From contig JAEWVF010000065.1 in the NCBI GenBank assembly GCA_023459215.1, forward strand, positions 27,487-91,486: 64,000 bases of DNA, written 5' to 3'. The translations under genes were made by a program, and so were the position numbers. Of the stretch, positions 34,899 to 43,237 are shown piece after piece. Source of the DNA: Chloroflexota bacterium (lineage in GTDB: Bacteria > Chloroflexota > Anaerolineae > Anaerolineales > Villigracilaceae). Under the pieces are notes generated by a model that ran no database searches, was not told the DNA's origin, and saw only the letters and a program-made list of their open reading frames with translations. The stretch's first letter is position 1. Every line of letters starts with the position of its first letter.

Positions 34899-34967
34899 TG
34901 CCGCCTTTCGCGCTTTGCCTGGCTGGATACCAGCCTAGGCAGGTCTCGTGATAGGCGGCATCGTTTT
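34899..34967 (+). terminator. Terminator of the oxidoreductase unit
   Basis: TGCCGCCT at 34899 pairs with AGGCGGCA at 34951 and is followed by a run of Ts. An inner hairpin TGCC..CTGG-ATA-CCAG..GGCA lies in the loop. Confidence 0.7.
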
Positions 34968-34986
34968 TTCCATTTTTGCCATAGTA

Positions 34987-34995
34987 TGCTATAAT
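34987..34995 (+). promoter_or_regulatory. Extended -10 promoter of rho
   Basis: TGCTATAAT is a perfect extended -10 element; no -35 hexamer is obvious. The predicted leader to the rho start codon is about 170 bases, long enough for the autoregulation known for rho genes in other bacteria. Confidence 0.65.
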
Positions 34996-35173
34996 TATTG
35001 AAATTCCCCGCACGTTTTACATTTGCTTGATCATCCCCGGTTGTTGGGGCCAGTTGGATGATAAGCCCGATATTTGATGAACTTTCAGATAACACTCAAA
35101 ACTTAACTTGTCGCTCCCGTCTTGCGCAATGCAGGGCGTTTTTCCCATTCCCAAAACACATTGAGACAAACAC

Positions 35174-36451
35174 ATGAACATTCTAGAACTTGAAAACAAG
35201 CCCCTGGCGGAGCTGCGCACCATGGCTGTCAGGGATTTTGGCATTCAAAATGCCAATCGCCTCAAGAAGGAAGCCCTGGTCATTCGGTTGCGGCAGGAGG
35301 AGGCGGCCCGCGAAGGGCTTGAAATCCGCGGCGGCATCCTTGAGATCATGGATGAGGGCATCGGCTTCCTGCGCTCGGCGCGTTATACCGTCAGCGATGA
35401 TGATGTCTACGTTTCCCAGGCCCAACTCCGCCGCTACGAATTGCGCTCGGGAGATTTGATCATCGGGCATGTGCGTCCGCCGCGCGATTCGGAGCGCCAC
35501 TGGGGGCTGCTCAAGGTTGAGTCGATCAATGGCGTCGATCCTGAAGAAGCCCGCCGGCGCGTCAAGTTTGAGCACCTGACCCCGATTTTTCCCGAACAGC
35601 GCTTTGACCTGGAGACACGCGGCGATGTTCTCTCAACCCGTATGATTAACCTGATCGCCCCGATTGGTCGCGGTCAGCGCGGTTTGATCGTTTCACCACC
35701 CAAGACCGGTAAAACCACAATCCTGAAGCAGATTGCGAACGCGATTTCGACCCAGTATCCCGATGTTCACCTGATTGTGGCCCTGATTGGCGAGCGTCCC
35801 GAAGAAGTGACCGACATGGATCGCTCGGTCGACGCCGATGTGATTGCTTCCACTTTTGACGAACCGGTGACTTCCCATGTTCGCGCCGCTGAAATTGCCC
35901 TGGATCGCGCCAAACGCCTGGTGGAAATTGGCCGCCATGTGGTTATCCTGATGGACTCGATCACCCGCCTGGCCCGCGCTTACAACTTGACGGTCAACCC
36001 TTCGGGCCGCACCCTCTCGGGCGGTATGGACCCCTCGGCTTTGTACCCGCCCAAGCACTTCTTCGGCGCGGCGCGCAATATTGAAGAAGGCGGCTCGTTG
36101 ACCATCATTGCCACCTGCCTGGTGGATACCGGCTCACGCCTCGACGATGTCGTTTACGAAGAATTCAAGGGCACCGGCAACATGGAATTGCACCTCTCAC
36201 GCAAACTCCAGGAACGCCGCATTTTCCCGGCGGTGGACATCGAGCGCTCCTCGACCCGTCGCGACGATTTGCTGCTGGGCCCCGACCTGCTCCAGCGCGC
36301 CTGGCTGATGCGCCGCATGTACATCCAGATGGTTTCTTCTCCTCCTGGCGGAGCAGGTATGGATCAGGCAGTTGCAACCGAGGCGATTATTAACCGCATG
36401 TCGAAGACCCGCAATAACCTGGAGTTCCTTGAAACACTCACCGATATGTAG
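35174..36451 (+). CDS. rho: Transcription termination factor Rho
   Basis: A hexameric RNA-dependent ATPase that ends transcripts. The 425-residue protein has the N-terminal Rho_N helix region (LENKPLAELRTMAVRDFGI), the cold-shock-like RNA-binding fold (GILEIMDEGIGFLRS, DVYVSQAQLRRYELR), Walker A SPPKTGKTT near 175, Walker B HVVILMDSITRLARAYN, and the secondary RNA site loops further on. Length and order are standard. The start codon is preceded by a weak ribosome site (GAGACAAACAC). The long leader may take part in feedback control. Confidence 0.97.
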   Translation: MNILELENKPLAELRTMAVRDFGIQNANRLKKEALVIRLRQEEAAREGLEIRGGILEIMDEGIGFLRSARYTVSDDDVYVSQAQLRRYELRSGDLIIGHVRPPRDSERHWGLLKVESINGVDPEEARRRVKFEHLTPIFPEQRFDLETRGDVLSTRMINLIAPIGRGQRGLIVSPPKTGKTTILKQIANAISTQYPDVHLIVALIGERPEEVTDMDRSVDADVIASTFDEPVTSHVRAAEIALDRAKRLVEIGRHVVILMDSITRLARAYNLTVNPSGRTLSGGMDPSALYPPKHFFGAARNIEEGGSLTIIATCLVDTGSRLDDVVYEEFKGTGNMELHLSRKLQERRIFPAVDIERSSTRRDDLLLGPDLLQRAWLMRRMYIQMVSSPPGGAGMDQAVATEAIINRMSKTRNNLEFLETLTDM

Positions 36452-36453
36452 TT

Positions 36454-36462
36454 TGGTATAAT
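36454..36462 (+). promoter_or_regulatory. Extended -10 promoter giving a nearly leaderless mRNA
   Basis: TGGTATAAT ends ten bases before the ATG of the M23 peptidase, overlapping the end of rho. Transcription would begin within a few bases of the start codon, so the mRNA would be leaderless or nearly so. Confidence 0.6.
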
Positions 36463-36471
36463 TTTACAGGT

Positions 36472-37488
36472 ATGAAAAAATTTATCGAATCTAACGGATA
36501 TGTTTTGCTCAGTTGGGGTGTGACGGCTTTGATTGTGGCCGGCTTGTTTGGGTTTGCTTTTTGGCGTTTGCAATCGCACCCGGCAGTTGTTGTCCCTGAA
36601 AGCGAAGCGGAATCTGCCCCGGCTGCATCTGGCGGACCGGTGGTTTCGGATAACCTTGCCCCAAATTTTATTTGGGATTATGCCATTGGGCGCAAACTGA
36701 CCCTGAAGACTGTCATCCCTGAGCGGCCGCGCTACGATGTACTCAAGCACACCGTTCAGCGTGGGGATTCGCTTTATCGTATTTCCAAGGAATTCAATAT
36801 CAAGCCTGAGACAGTGTTGTGGGCTAATTTTGATGTGCTTGAAGATGATCCTCACAGCCTGAAACCCGGGCAGGAACTCAATGTTCCACCGATCGATGGC
36901 TTGCTGTATGCATGGGAAGATGGTGACACAGTCGAAAGTGTTGCTGCCGAATACGAAGCGAAAGCCGAAGATATCATCTCCTGGCCCGGTAACAACCTTG
37001 ATTTGACTGATCCAAAGCCGGCGATAGGGCAGTTGGTCATGATTCCGGGTGGCTGGCGCGAATCGAAAGCCCCAACCGTGGATGCGGGTGGTGCAGCCGC
37101 AGGAACTTGTAATGTAACCAGCAGTGGGTTTGGCTGGCCGGCGGGAGATACATATCTTTCCGGCAACGATTATTTCCCCGGCCATTATGGTATCGATATT
37201 TCTGCTGTTGAAGGCGCGCCCATCTATGCTGCTGCGAGCGGTGTTGTTACCAAAGCACTATCTGGCTGGAACAGCGGTTATGGGAACTATATTGTGATTG
37301 ATCATTGCAATGGCTATTCAACCTTGTATGCCCACTTGAGCGCAATCAATGTCTCTTCCGGCATGGTGGTGGGACGCGGCACAGTGATCGGCGCATCGGG
37401 GAACACTGGCAATTCGTTCGGCGCGCATTTGCATTTCGAAGTTCGCCTGAATGGCAGCTTTGTTAATCCATGGCTTGTTTTTCAGTAA
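36472..37488 (+). CDS. LysM and M23 (LytM-type) endopeptidase
   Basis: A 338-residue envelope protein. An N-terminal hydrophobic segment (about 11-33) anchors or exports it. A LysM domain (HTVQRGDSLYRISKEFNI, about 98-142), a second partial LysM-like repeat (GDTVESVAAEYEAKAEDI) and an M23 domain follow. The zinc motifs HYGID (HxxxD) and HLHFE (HxH) are both complete, so it should cleave peptide cross-bridges of peptidoglycan. It follows rho closely but has its own promoter-like element. Confidence 0.92.
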   Translation: MKKFIESNGYVLLSWGVTALIVAGLFGFAFWRLQSHPAVVVPESEAESAPAASGGPVVSDNLAPNFIWDYAIGRKLTLKTVIPERPRYDVLKHTVQRGDSLYRISKEFNIKPETVLWANFDVLEDDPHSLKPGQELNVPPIDGLLYAWEDGDTVESVAAEYEAKAEDIISWPGNNLDLTDPKPAIGQLVMIPGGWRESKAPTVDAGGAAAGTCNVTSSGFGWPAGDTYLSGNDYFPGHYGIDISAVEGAPIYAAASGVVTKALSGWNSGYGNYIVIDHCNGYSTLYAHLSAINVSSGMVVGRGTVIGASGNTGNSFGAHLHFEVRLNGSFVNPWLVFQ

Positions 37489-37499
37489 TAAAAGGAGAT

Positions 37500-37532
37500 A
37501 ATTCCCCCGCAAGGCCGATCTCGCGGGGAATT
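37500..37532 (+). terminator. Hairpin between the M23 gene and birA
   Basis: AATTCCCCCGC pairs with GCGGGGAATT around a 12-base loop, but only a short T-run (TTCTTCC) follows. It may attenuate rather than stop transcription into birA. Confidence 0.45.
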
Positions 37533-37542
37533 CTTCCAGAAG

Positions 37543-38313
37543 ATGGAAGCCCAACTACGGAAGTCTCTGGCCGGTTTGCCGCTCGGCGGTATTCGTTACC
37601 TTGAAACAACATCATCAACCAATGATGTTGCTTTGGCTTGGGCCACCGAGGGCGCGCCAGACTTTTCCGTGGTAGTTGCAGATGAACAAACTTCAGGACG
37701 CGGTCGGATGGGCCGAAAATGGTTCACCCCGGCAGGAACGGCGTTGGCAGTAAGTATCATCCTGCGGCCAGGAAAAACAGAGCGTGACAATATTGCCCTT
37801 TTTTCCGGGTTGGGAGCGCTGGCTTTGGTGGATGCCCTCAAAAATTATGGGATTGGGGCGCAAATTAAATGGCCGAATGATATTTTGATTGCGGGGAAGA
37901 AGACCGCTGGCATTTTGGTGGAAACGGTCTGGATGGGGACGGATGTAGAGAGTATCGTTTTGGGGATGGGGGTCAATGTATCGCCTTTGGCAATTCCCCC
38001 TGCATCTGAATTGAATTTCCCTGCTACTTGTGTTCAGGCAGAAGCATCACAACCTGTTGAGCGATTTGCTTTGCTGCACGCACTCCTGGTTGCCCTGCTC
38101 AAGTGGCGGTCGCGCCTCGGCACGGAACAGTTTATCCGCGAATGGCAGTCTTCGTTGGCGTTTCAGCATGAAACCGTCCAGGTTTGGCTGGGAGAAACGG
38201 AAACCGTTGTCGGTGTCCTGGACGGTCTCGAAGCGGATGGCAGCCTGCGGGTGGATGTGGGCGGCGCGAAGCGACTCATCCGCTTTGGCGAAATTCACTT
38301 GCGCCCATTATGA
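37543..38313 (+). CDS. birA: Biotin-[acetyl-CoA-carboxylase] ligase
   Basis: Activates biotin with ATP and attaches it to carrier proteins. The 256-residue enzyme has TTSSTNDVALAWA, the biotinyl-AMP loop SGRGRMGRKW and IKWPNDILIAGKKTAGILVE, and a small C-terminal SH3-like domain (VVGVLDGLEADGSLRVD). The N-terminal DNA-binding domain of bifunctional BirA is absent, so it should not act as a repressor. The start is not strongly marked by a ribosome site. Confidence 0.94.
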   Translation: MEAQLRKSLAGLPLGGIRYLETTSSTNDVALAWATEGAPDFSVVVADEQTSGRGRMGRKWFTPAGTALAVSIILRPGKTERDNIALFSGLGALALVDALKNYGIGAQIKWPNDILIAGKKTAGILVETVWMGTDVESIVLGMGVNVSPLAIPPASELNFPATCVQAEASQPVERFALLHALLVALLKWRSRLGTEQFIREWQSSLAFQHETVQVWLGETETVVGVLDGLEADGSLRVDVGGAKRLIRFGEIHLRPL

Positions 38314-38345
38314 TATACTCTTAAAAATTAACCCACAGGTGCAAA

Positions 38346-38582
38346 ATGTTTGATGATTTAAGAAACGAAAGCCAGTCTTCGCAGTTTTCGGATACCGAAA
38401 TTGAGAATTTGTTCGATTCAAAGCCAAAAAAAGAGCGCAAGACCCTAAAAATTGGTTCAGGCGGGCGAATTTTTGGGCTGAGGGCTTCGCAGCGGTTTGT
38501 GTTGTCGCTCTTGTTATTGCTTTTAACTTGCCTGGGTGGGGCGATTTTGCTACTATTTACAGGGCGAGTTGTTTTGTTTTAG
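38346..38582 (+). CDS. Small single-helix membrane protein
   Basis: A 78-residue protein with an acidic then basic N-terminal half (DTEIENLFDSKPKKERK) and one C-terminal helix (VLSLLLLLLTCLGGAILLLF). A TATACT box lies 25 bases upstream near the birA end. No family is recognised. Composition and ribosome site (CACAGG) support a real gene, but it is short. Confidence 0.55.
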   Translation: MFDDLRNESQSSQFSDTEIENLFDSKPKKERKTLKIGSGGRIFGLRASQRFVLSLLLLLLTCLGGAILLLFTGRVVLF

Positions 38583-38676
38583 TTTGCTCCCGTTCGGAAA
38601 AATCACATAAAATTGAAGGTAGCTACCGCTTTTATGCAAGAATTTTTTGTATCCGGTTCCTTCAATAAGGCGTTCA

Positions 38677-39399
38677 GTGAAGAAGATCCGAGTTCTTGTC
38701 GTCGATGATCAAAATGTGGTTCGAGAAGGCCTCGTCGCCATTCTTTCGTTTCAGTCTGACATTGAGGTAGTTGGGCAGGCATCTGATGGCTTGCAAGCTA
38801 CTCAGATGTTACGCCAAACGCACCCACATGTTGTTCTACTTGACCTGGTGATGCCGGGTCAGGACGGCTTAACAACCATTCCCAAGATTAAACAAATTAT
38901 GCCAGATGCGCAAATCCTGGTGCTCTCCGGCTTTGCCGAGGGCGACTTGATCTTTAATGCCATCAAGGCTGGCGCGATAGGCTACATGCTTAAGGATGCG
39001 ACTCGTGACCAGCTTTTTCAAGCAATCCGGGATGTATCGCAGGGGTTGGCGTCCCTGCACCCCTCCATTGCGCTGCGCGTGATTCGTGAGATTGGCAGCG
39101 CCCAGCAGCCCGCTCCTGCCTCTGCCTCGGGGTCTGACCTGTTGACGCCCAGGGAATTGGAAACGTTGAAGTTGATCGGGCGCGGCCATAGCAACCAGGA
39201 TATTGCCTCGATCCTGGTGGTGAACGACCGAACGGTTGCCAAATATGTGAGCAGCATTCTCTCAAAACTGCATCTGTCGAACCGCACCCAGGCTGCTTTG
39301 TATGCCTTGCGCGAGGGATTAATGGATGATGAGGCCAAGGAGAAGGAATCCTCTGCGTCGGATTTCCTGGCCTCTCCGCCACCGCCTGCCGCCAGTTGA
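38677..39399 (+). CDS. NarL-type response regulator
   Basis: A 240-residue regulator with a receiver domain (VVDDQNVVREGL, phosphoacceptor Asp in VLLDLVMPG, Thr/Ser and Lys in VLSGFAEG and YMLKDATRD) and a C-terminal LuxR helix-turn-helix (LTPRELETLKLIGRG to TVAKYVSSILSKL). An Ala/Pro/Ser tail closes it. The start is taken as GTG 38677 after AAGGCG; a TTG at 38647 is in frame. It is upstream of a small protein and a HisKA_3 kinase, which should be its partner. Confidence 0.88.
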   Translation: MKKIRVLVVDDQNVVREGLVAILSFQSDIEVVGQASDGLQATQMLRQTHPHVVLLDLVMPGQDGLTTIPKIKQIMPDAQILVLSGFAEGDLIFNAIKAGAIGYMLKDATRDQLFQAIRDVSQGLASLHPSIALRVIREIGSAQQPAPASASGSDLLTPRELETLKLIGRGHSNQDIASILVVNDRTVAKYVSSILSKLHLSNRTQAALYALREGLMDDEAKEKESSASDFLASPPPPAAS

Positions 39400-39438
39400 C
39401 GAGAGCCTTGAACATCCTCTGGAAGAGAACCTTATTCC

Positions 39439-39882
39439 ATGACAATCCCGGAACAGAACGAACAGGTTGAAGCGCTTTTTTCTGAGATTCAGCAGGCTGT
39501 ACGCTGGGGGCGGCCTTCGATTCTGGTTGTAGTTTGCTCTTCAGCCAAGGCGCGCAAGGAGATGCAGGATGCAGTGACCGCCCTTCTTGAAAATATCGGG
39601 CAGCAGGTTGCCGATTATGTGGTTTCCCCGGCTACTTATGATATACCGCTGGGTTTAGCGCGTCACCCGGGCAGAACAAAAACTACTTTCTATGTTACCC
39701 GCCTGAATCGCGGCGGCGGTTCGGATAATCGGAATGCGTTCCGGGCCTTGAATATGCGTCGCGAGCTATTTGTAGATCATCCTACCCGGGTTGTCTTTTG
39801 GTTGACCCGCGCGGAATCGAAGTCACTCGCCCTGCTTGCCCCCGATTTCTGGGCTTTCAGGCATTTGAGCCTGGAAGTTTGA
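39439..39882 (+). CDS. Uncharacterised protein related to the TPR-protein N-terminal domain
   Basis: A 147-residue protein of unknown function. It has an alpha/beta pattern: SILVVVCSSAKARKEMQDAV, then VADYVVSP, then RVVFWLTRAESKSLALLAPDFWAFRH. The last motif aligns with MIFWLSEEQMVNIAINVPSYWENR in the TPR protein at 45660-48083, sharing FWL, P-x-(F/Y)-W and R at equal spacing. It sits between a response regulator and a kinase, so it may take part in their signalling. No known domain is named with confidence. Confidence 0.7.
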   Translation: MTIPEQNEQVEALFSEIQQAVRWGRPSILVVVCSSAKARKEMQDAVTALLENIGQQVADYVVSPATYDIPLGLARHPGRTKTTFYVTRLNRGGGSDNRNAFRALNMRRELFVDHPTRVVFWLTRAESKSLALLAPDFWAFRHLSLEV

Positions 39883-39901
39883 GAGAAACGTAAGGCTTTC
39901 T

Positions 39902-41998
39902 ATGAATCTGGCCATTGGCATAATCGTGGCGTCGGTCGGTGTGGTTGTGTTTTTTGCGCTAAAGGCTGCTGTTATTAAGCAGCCTTTTTTGAATTTATTG
40001 CGCGGTTTTGCTGCGGTTGCTGTGCTGATTGTCATTGCTGAGATGTTTGGCGGCGCGGAGCAATCGCAAAAGAATTCGATAGCGTTTCAACTGGTGCTGA
40101 GCGCTGTGGGGCTGGCCGGTTTTGCGATTGCATTTTCGGTGCCAGGGAGAAGGCGGAATCAACTGCCAGCCTGGCCTCAGTTGACATTTGTGATGCTGTC
40201 GCAGGCTTTGATTGGACTTGTTGTTTTTGGTGGCGCAATTTTTTCTGCCAAAGAGCCGTTAAAGGCTGTTTTGGGCGGTCTGATTTATGCCGGCGTGTCT
40301 GGCGGGGTGCCGGCAGGATTGTTGGGCGCGCTGGAATACCTTTACCCGCTTAAGTTCAATAAATTGTTTCGGCGTTCGCTGGTGCTTTCGCTTGGCGTGT
40401 TTGCTTCCGCCCTGATCAATTTGTTTGCCTTAATCTTGTATTATCCCGTTTTTCCACCTGTTTTTGCCCTTGGCATGGCGCTGGTGGTAATGCTTATTCT
40501 TTACGCCAGGAACTTTCTTTCTGCTGAAACCTTTTTTGACCGGAATAAAGTAATAAACTCCATGCATATTGGCTGGATGATCCTGGATAAAGAGAACCAG
40601 ATTGTGGATGTAAATCCGTTTATTGAAGTGATTACCGGGCAATCGGCTGACAAGCTCAAGGGCGGCACGGTGGACGATTGGATGTCCAACGGAAATATTT
40701 TCATGCAGGGTCCGGTTTCTTCTCAAAACTCGTTTCGAGCCAGCGTAAATTTCAGCGGTGTCACCTATGCTTTTGATGTCCGCAGCCTGGCCTTGCAGGG
40801 AGATGATGATGACTTCTCTGGCCGCCTGCTGCTGTGGCAGGATGTCACTGAGCAGATACGACTGGACGAGGCGCGTTATCGCGTTCTGGCGACCAAGATA
40901 AACCTGATGCGTTCGATTTCGAGCGCTGCCAACCACATTACGGACATCGGAATCTTTTTGGAAGCCGCGATTTTCCAGATTGTTTCCAGTTTTGGCTGTT
41001 TGGCCGGTTTTGTTTTTATGCGCGATTCCGATTTTATCGGCGATGACAAGGCCAGTTTTCGGCTTGACGCAGCCTACAGCTATGCCGATTTGAGGGGGCC
41101 TGAACAAATCGTCCAGCATTTTCGCGATTACCTGGTCGACCTGGCTCCGGATTCGCGGGCCGTGCAAATCCGCGATTTCCGTGCGGGCTTGTTCCTGGAA
41201 AACGATCATGCTGCCTTGCAGGGAAAATTGCTGATTTGCCCGATTATGATCGACGAACACTTGCAGGGTGCAATTTGCCTCTACCGCGAGTCGGCTTATG
41301 ATGAAGATGAAGCCATTGGGCTTGAAATGATTGCCAATGAACTTTCGATGCTGGTGTATGTTGACCACCAGCGCCGCGAAGCGGTTTCTTTTTCTGAGCG
41401 GAAAAAGTTGGTCAAGGATTTACACGACACAGTTACCCAGCAGCTTTACGGGCTGCTTTACCAGGTTGAGATTGCCCAGGCGCAATCGGAAATCGGCGGG
41501 GTCGAGCAGCTGCCTGCCTCCCTGGATAAAATTGGGGATACAGCCCGCCAGGCTTTGCGGGAGATGCGCTTGTTCCTGCACGAACTTCGCCCGGTCGATT
41601 TACAGAATGAGGGACTGGTTTCGGCGCTTCATCATCGCCTGACCGCGGTTGAGGGACGCGCCAATATTCAACCTCGTTTTATCTCCCCTGAAACGCTTGA
41701 AATCTCTTTACAGCAGGAACTTAATCTGTATCATATTGCCCGCGAGGCGCTCAATAATGTGTTGCGCCATTCCCATGCCAAAAAAGTCGTTGTTAATTTG
41801 AAGCAGAATCGTAACAATATCTGCCTGGAAATATCGGATGATGGCGTGGGCTTTGACAAAGCGCTTCTTAAGAGTTCGGGCGGCATGGGAGTCAAAAATA
41901 TCCGCGGTTGGGCGGCTCAAATTCATGCAAAACTCCAGATTCGCTCGGAGCCAGGCGTAGGTACCACGATAAAAGTCCTGGTGCCGAGAAACGGATAA
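39902..41998 (+). CDS. Membrane sensor histidine kinase, NarX-like HisKA_3 type
   Basis: A 698-residue kinase. Residues 1-200 contain about six or seven membrane helices. A PAS domain (about 215-315), a GAF-like domain (about 330-490), and HisKA_3 with KLVKDLHDTVTQQLYG (phosphoacceptor His near 508) follow. The HATPase domain shows EALNNVLRHSHA, SDDGVGFD and GGMGVKNIRGWA. This family pairs with NarL/LuxR regulators, and such a regulator lies just upstream. The signal is unknown. A terminator follows, so the three-gene unit ends here. Confidence 0.92.
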   Translation: MNLAIGIIVASVGVVVFFALKAAVIKQPFLNLLRGFAAVAVLIVIAEMFGGAEQSQKNSIAFQLVLSAVGLAGFAIAFSVPGRRRNQLPAWPQLTFVMLSQALIGLVVFGGAIFSAKEPLKAVLGGLIYAGVSGGVPAGLLGALEYLYPLKFNKLFRRSLVLSLGVFASALINLFALILYYPVFPPVFALGMALVVMLILYARNFLSAETFFDRNKVINSMHIGWMILDKENQIVDVNPFIEVITGQSADKLKGGTVDDWMSNGNIFMQGPVSSQNSFRASVNFSGVTYAFDVRSLALQGDDDDFSGRLLLWQDVTEQIRLDEARYRVLATKINLMRSISSAANHITDIGIFLEAAIFQIVSSFGCLAGFVFMRDSDFIGDDKASFRLDAAYSYADLRGPEQIVQHFRDYLVDLAPDSRAVQIRDFRAGLFLENDHAALQGKLLICPIMIDEHLQGAICLYRESAYDEDEAIGLEMIANELSMLVYVDHQRREAVSFSERKKLVKDLHDTVTQQLYGLLYQVEIAQAQSEIGGVEQLPASLDKIGDTARQALREMRLFLHELRPVDLQNEGLVSALHHRLTAVEGRANIQPRFISPETLEISLQQELNLYHIAREALNNVLRHSHAKKVVVNLKQNRNNICLEISDDGVGFDKALLKSSGGMGVKNIRGWAAQIHAKLQIRSEPGVGTTIKVLVPRNG

Positions 41999-42042
41999 TT
42001 TTACCGGGGCATTATTGATTCGCTGGAATGGTATTTTTGTGG

Positions 42043-42066
42043 GCCGCCGAAGGGCGGCTTTTTATA
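42043..42066 (+). terminator. Intrinsic terminator of the kinase unit
   Basis: GCCGCC pairs with GGGCGGC around GAA, followed by five Ts. It lies 45 bases after the kinase stop codon. Confidence 0.85.
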
Positions 42067-42770
42067 TTCTGTTTTTGCGGTATTGGTGGTGCTATTTTGT
42101 GCGCATGGATGGGGTGTTTTGTGGTGCGTAATAGGTGCGGTTTGGTGGTGTATTTTCACTTTTTTGGTGTACAAAAGCTGGTGTTCGTTGGGCGTATTTT
42201 ATGTATTTGGTGGGTGATTTTGTGGTTGTATTTTGTGTTGCTTTAGGCTTTGTTTGTGCGCATTAGTGATGCGTATTTTGTCCATTTTCGGTGTAGTTAT
42301 GTTCTTTGCTTGGTGATATTTCCTTGCATATTTTCTGGCGTATTGTGGGGATTGTTGTGTGGCATCTTGTGGGTGTTTGTATTTATATTTTGTGGTGGTA
42401 ATTCTTGCTTTAGCGTTGTCGGATTTTGCGTTTTTGGTGGGCAGAAATGAAGCGGCAATTGTGCGAAAATGGCCGGGTAATGACACAGGTATGGATGAAT
42501 AAAAATGCGAATAAGCAGCGGGAATTTTTGAGCTTTTATAGAATGAATCTGGTGCGATAAATGATGAATGGGCGCAGGGGAATATTCTTCTTATTGGGTA
42601 GGTAGTGTTGCGCTCTATTCCCTTCGTGTAGTGGCGAAACTGAGTAAGTGTAACCTTGATAAATCCCAGGAAAAGCGGTTGTGTAATGGCGCACAAATAT
42701 CATTATGCGAAAAATGGGCTTGAGCGATAATAATCGCGTAAGTTCCATCTCCCTATGAAGTGGGGCGCGA
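42067..42770 (+). other. Gene-poor, C-depleted region of about 700 bp
   Basis: No credible gene is seen. The plus strand is strikingly poor in C. The first 380 bases are built of T and G words (TTTTGTGG, GGTGTATTTT, GTGGTTGTATTTTGTG), and the rest is more G/A-rich. Open frames exist on both strands, but they follow from the skew (few TTA/CTA/TCA words on plus) and have odd amino-acid composition. The opposite strand is C-rich and G-poor, the composition favoured by Rho-binding sites. Confidence 0.6.
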
Positions 42771-42777
42771 GATAAAA

Positions 42778-43206
42778 ATGTTGATAGGACGATATTTACT
42801 GAAAGCCAATAAACCCAACATCTTCCTGGCGCCGGATAACCTGGTTTCCGGTCAATTTTTCCTGACCCAGGGGTTCGAGCAAAATCTATTGCTTGTCCAT
42901 CAGCAGGATTTTGAGCAGTTGGTCAGCGGCTTTGGCAACTTGAGCATCACAGACCCGCTGGCGCGCTTGTTATCGCGTTTGATGTTGGGCAATGCTGTCC
43001 AGATTGCGATTGGGAACGATCGGCAAATCTGCATTCCTGATTACCTGGCCGGGTTTGCCCAATTAACCGAGCAGGCGATTTTGGTAGGGCAGGGCAGGTA
43101 CTTTGAGATATGGTCGCCAGGCTTCTGGCAGGAGCAGGAAAATCGTTTGATGGATGCGTCTCAGAACGCCGATCAATTCAACTTGTTTAACATCAGCTTT
43201 GCATGA
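42778..43206 (+). CDS. MraZ-like protein
   Basis: A 142-residue protein with the two-repeat layout of MraZ/SpoVT-AbrB proteins. It begins MLIGRYLLKANKPNIFLAP like the MFLG start of MraZ, continues FFLTQGFEQNLLLVHQQDFEQL and DPLARLLSRLMLGNA, and ends the second repeat with QICIPDYLAGFAQLTEQAILVGQGRYFEIWSP. MraZ proteins bind DNA and regulate the division cluster; here the gene is not next to mraW or fts genes. The canonical basic DNA-contact residues are only partly kept. It heads an operon with a muramidase and an ATPase, so a derived regulatory role is possible. GTG 42760 is an alternative start. Confidence 0.68.
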   Translation: MLIGRYLLKANKPNIFLAPDNLVSGQFFLTQGFEQNLLLVHQQDFEQLVSGFGNLSITDPLARLLSRLMLGNAVQIAIGNDRQICIPDYLAGFAQLTEQAILVGQGRYFEIWSPGFWQEQENRLMDASQNADQFNLFNISFA

Positions 43207-43237
43207 TGCAAGATAAATTTCGACCAGGAGGAAAACC

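Noticed and set aside
42199..42696. Minus-strand open frame of 165 codons in the C-depleted gap
   Set aside because: It follows from the scarcity of TTA, CTA and TCA on the plus strand. The protein is unusually rich in Lys, Thr, Gln and His and has no fold-like pattern or ribosome site.
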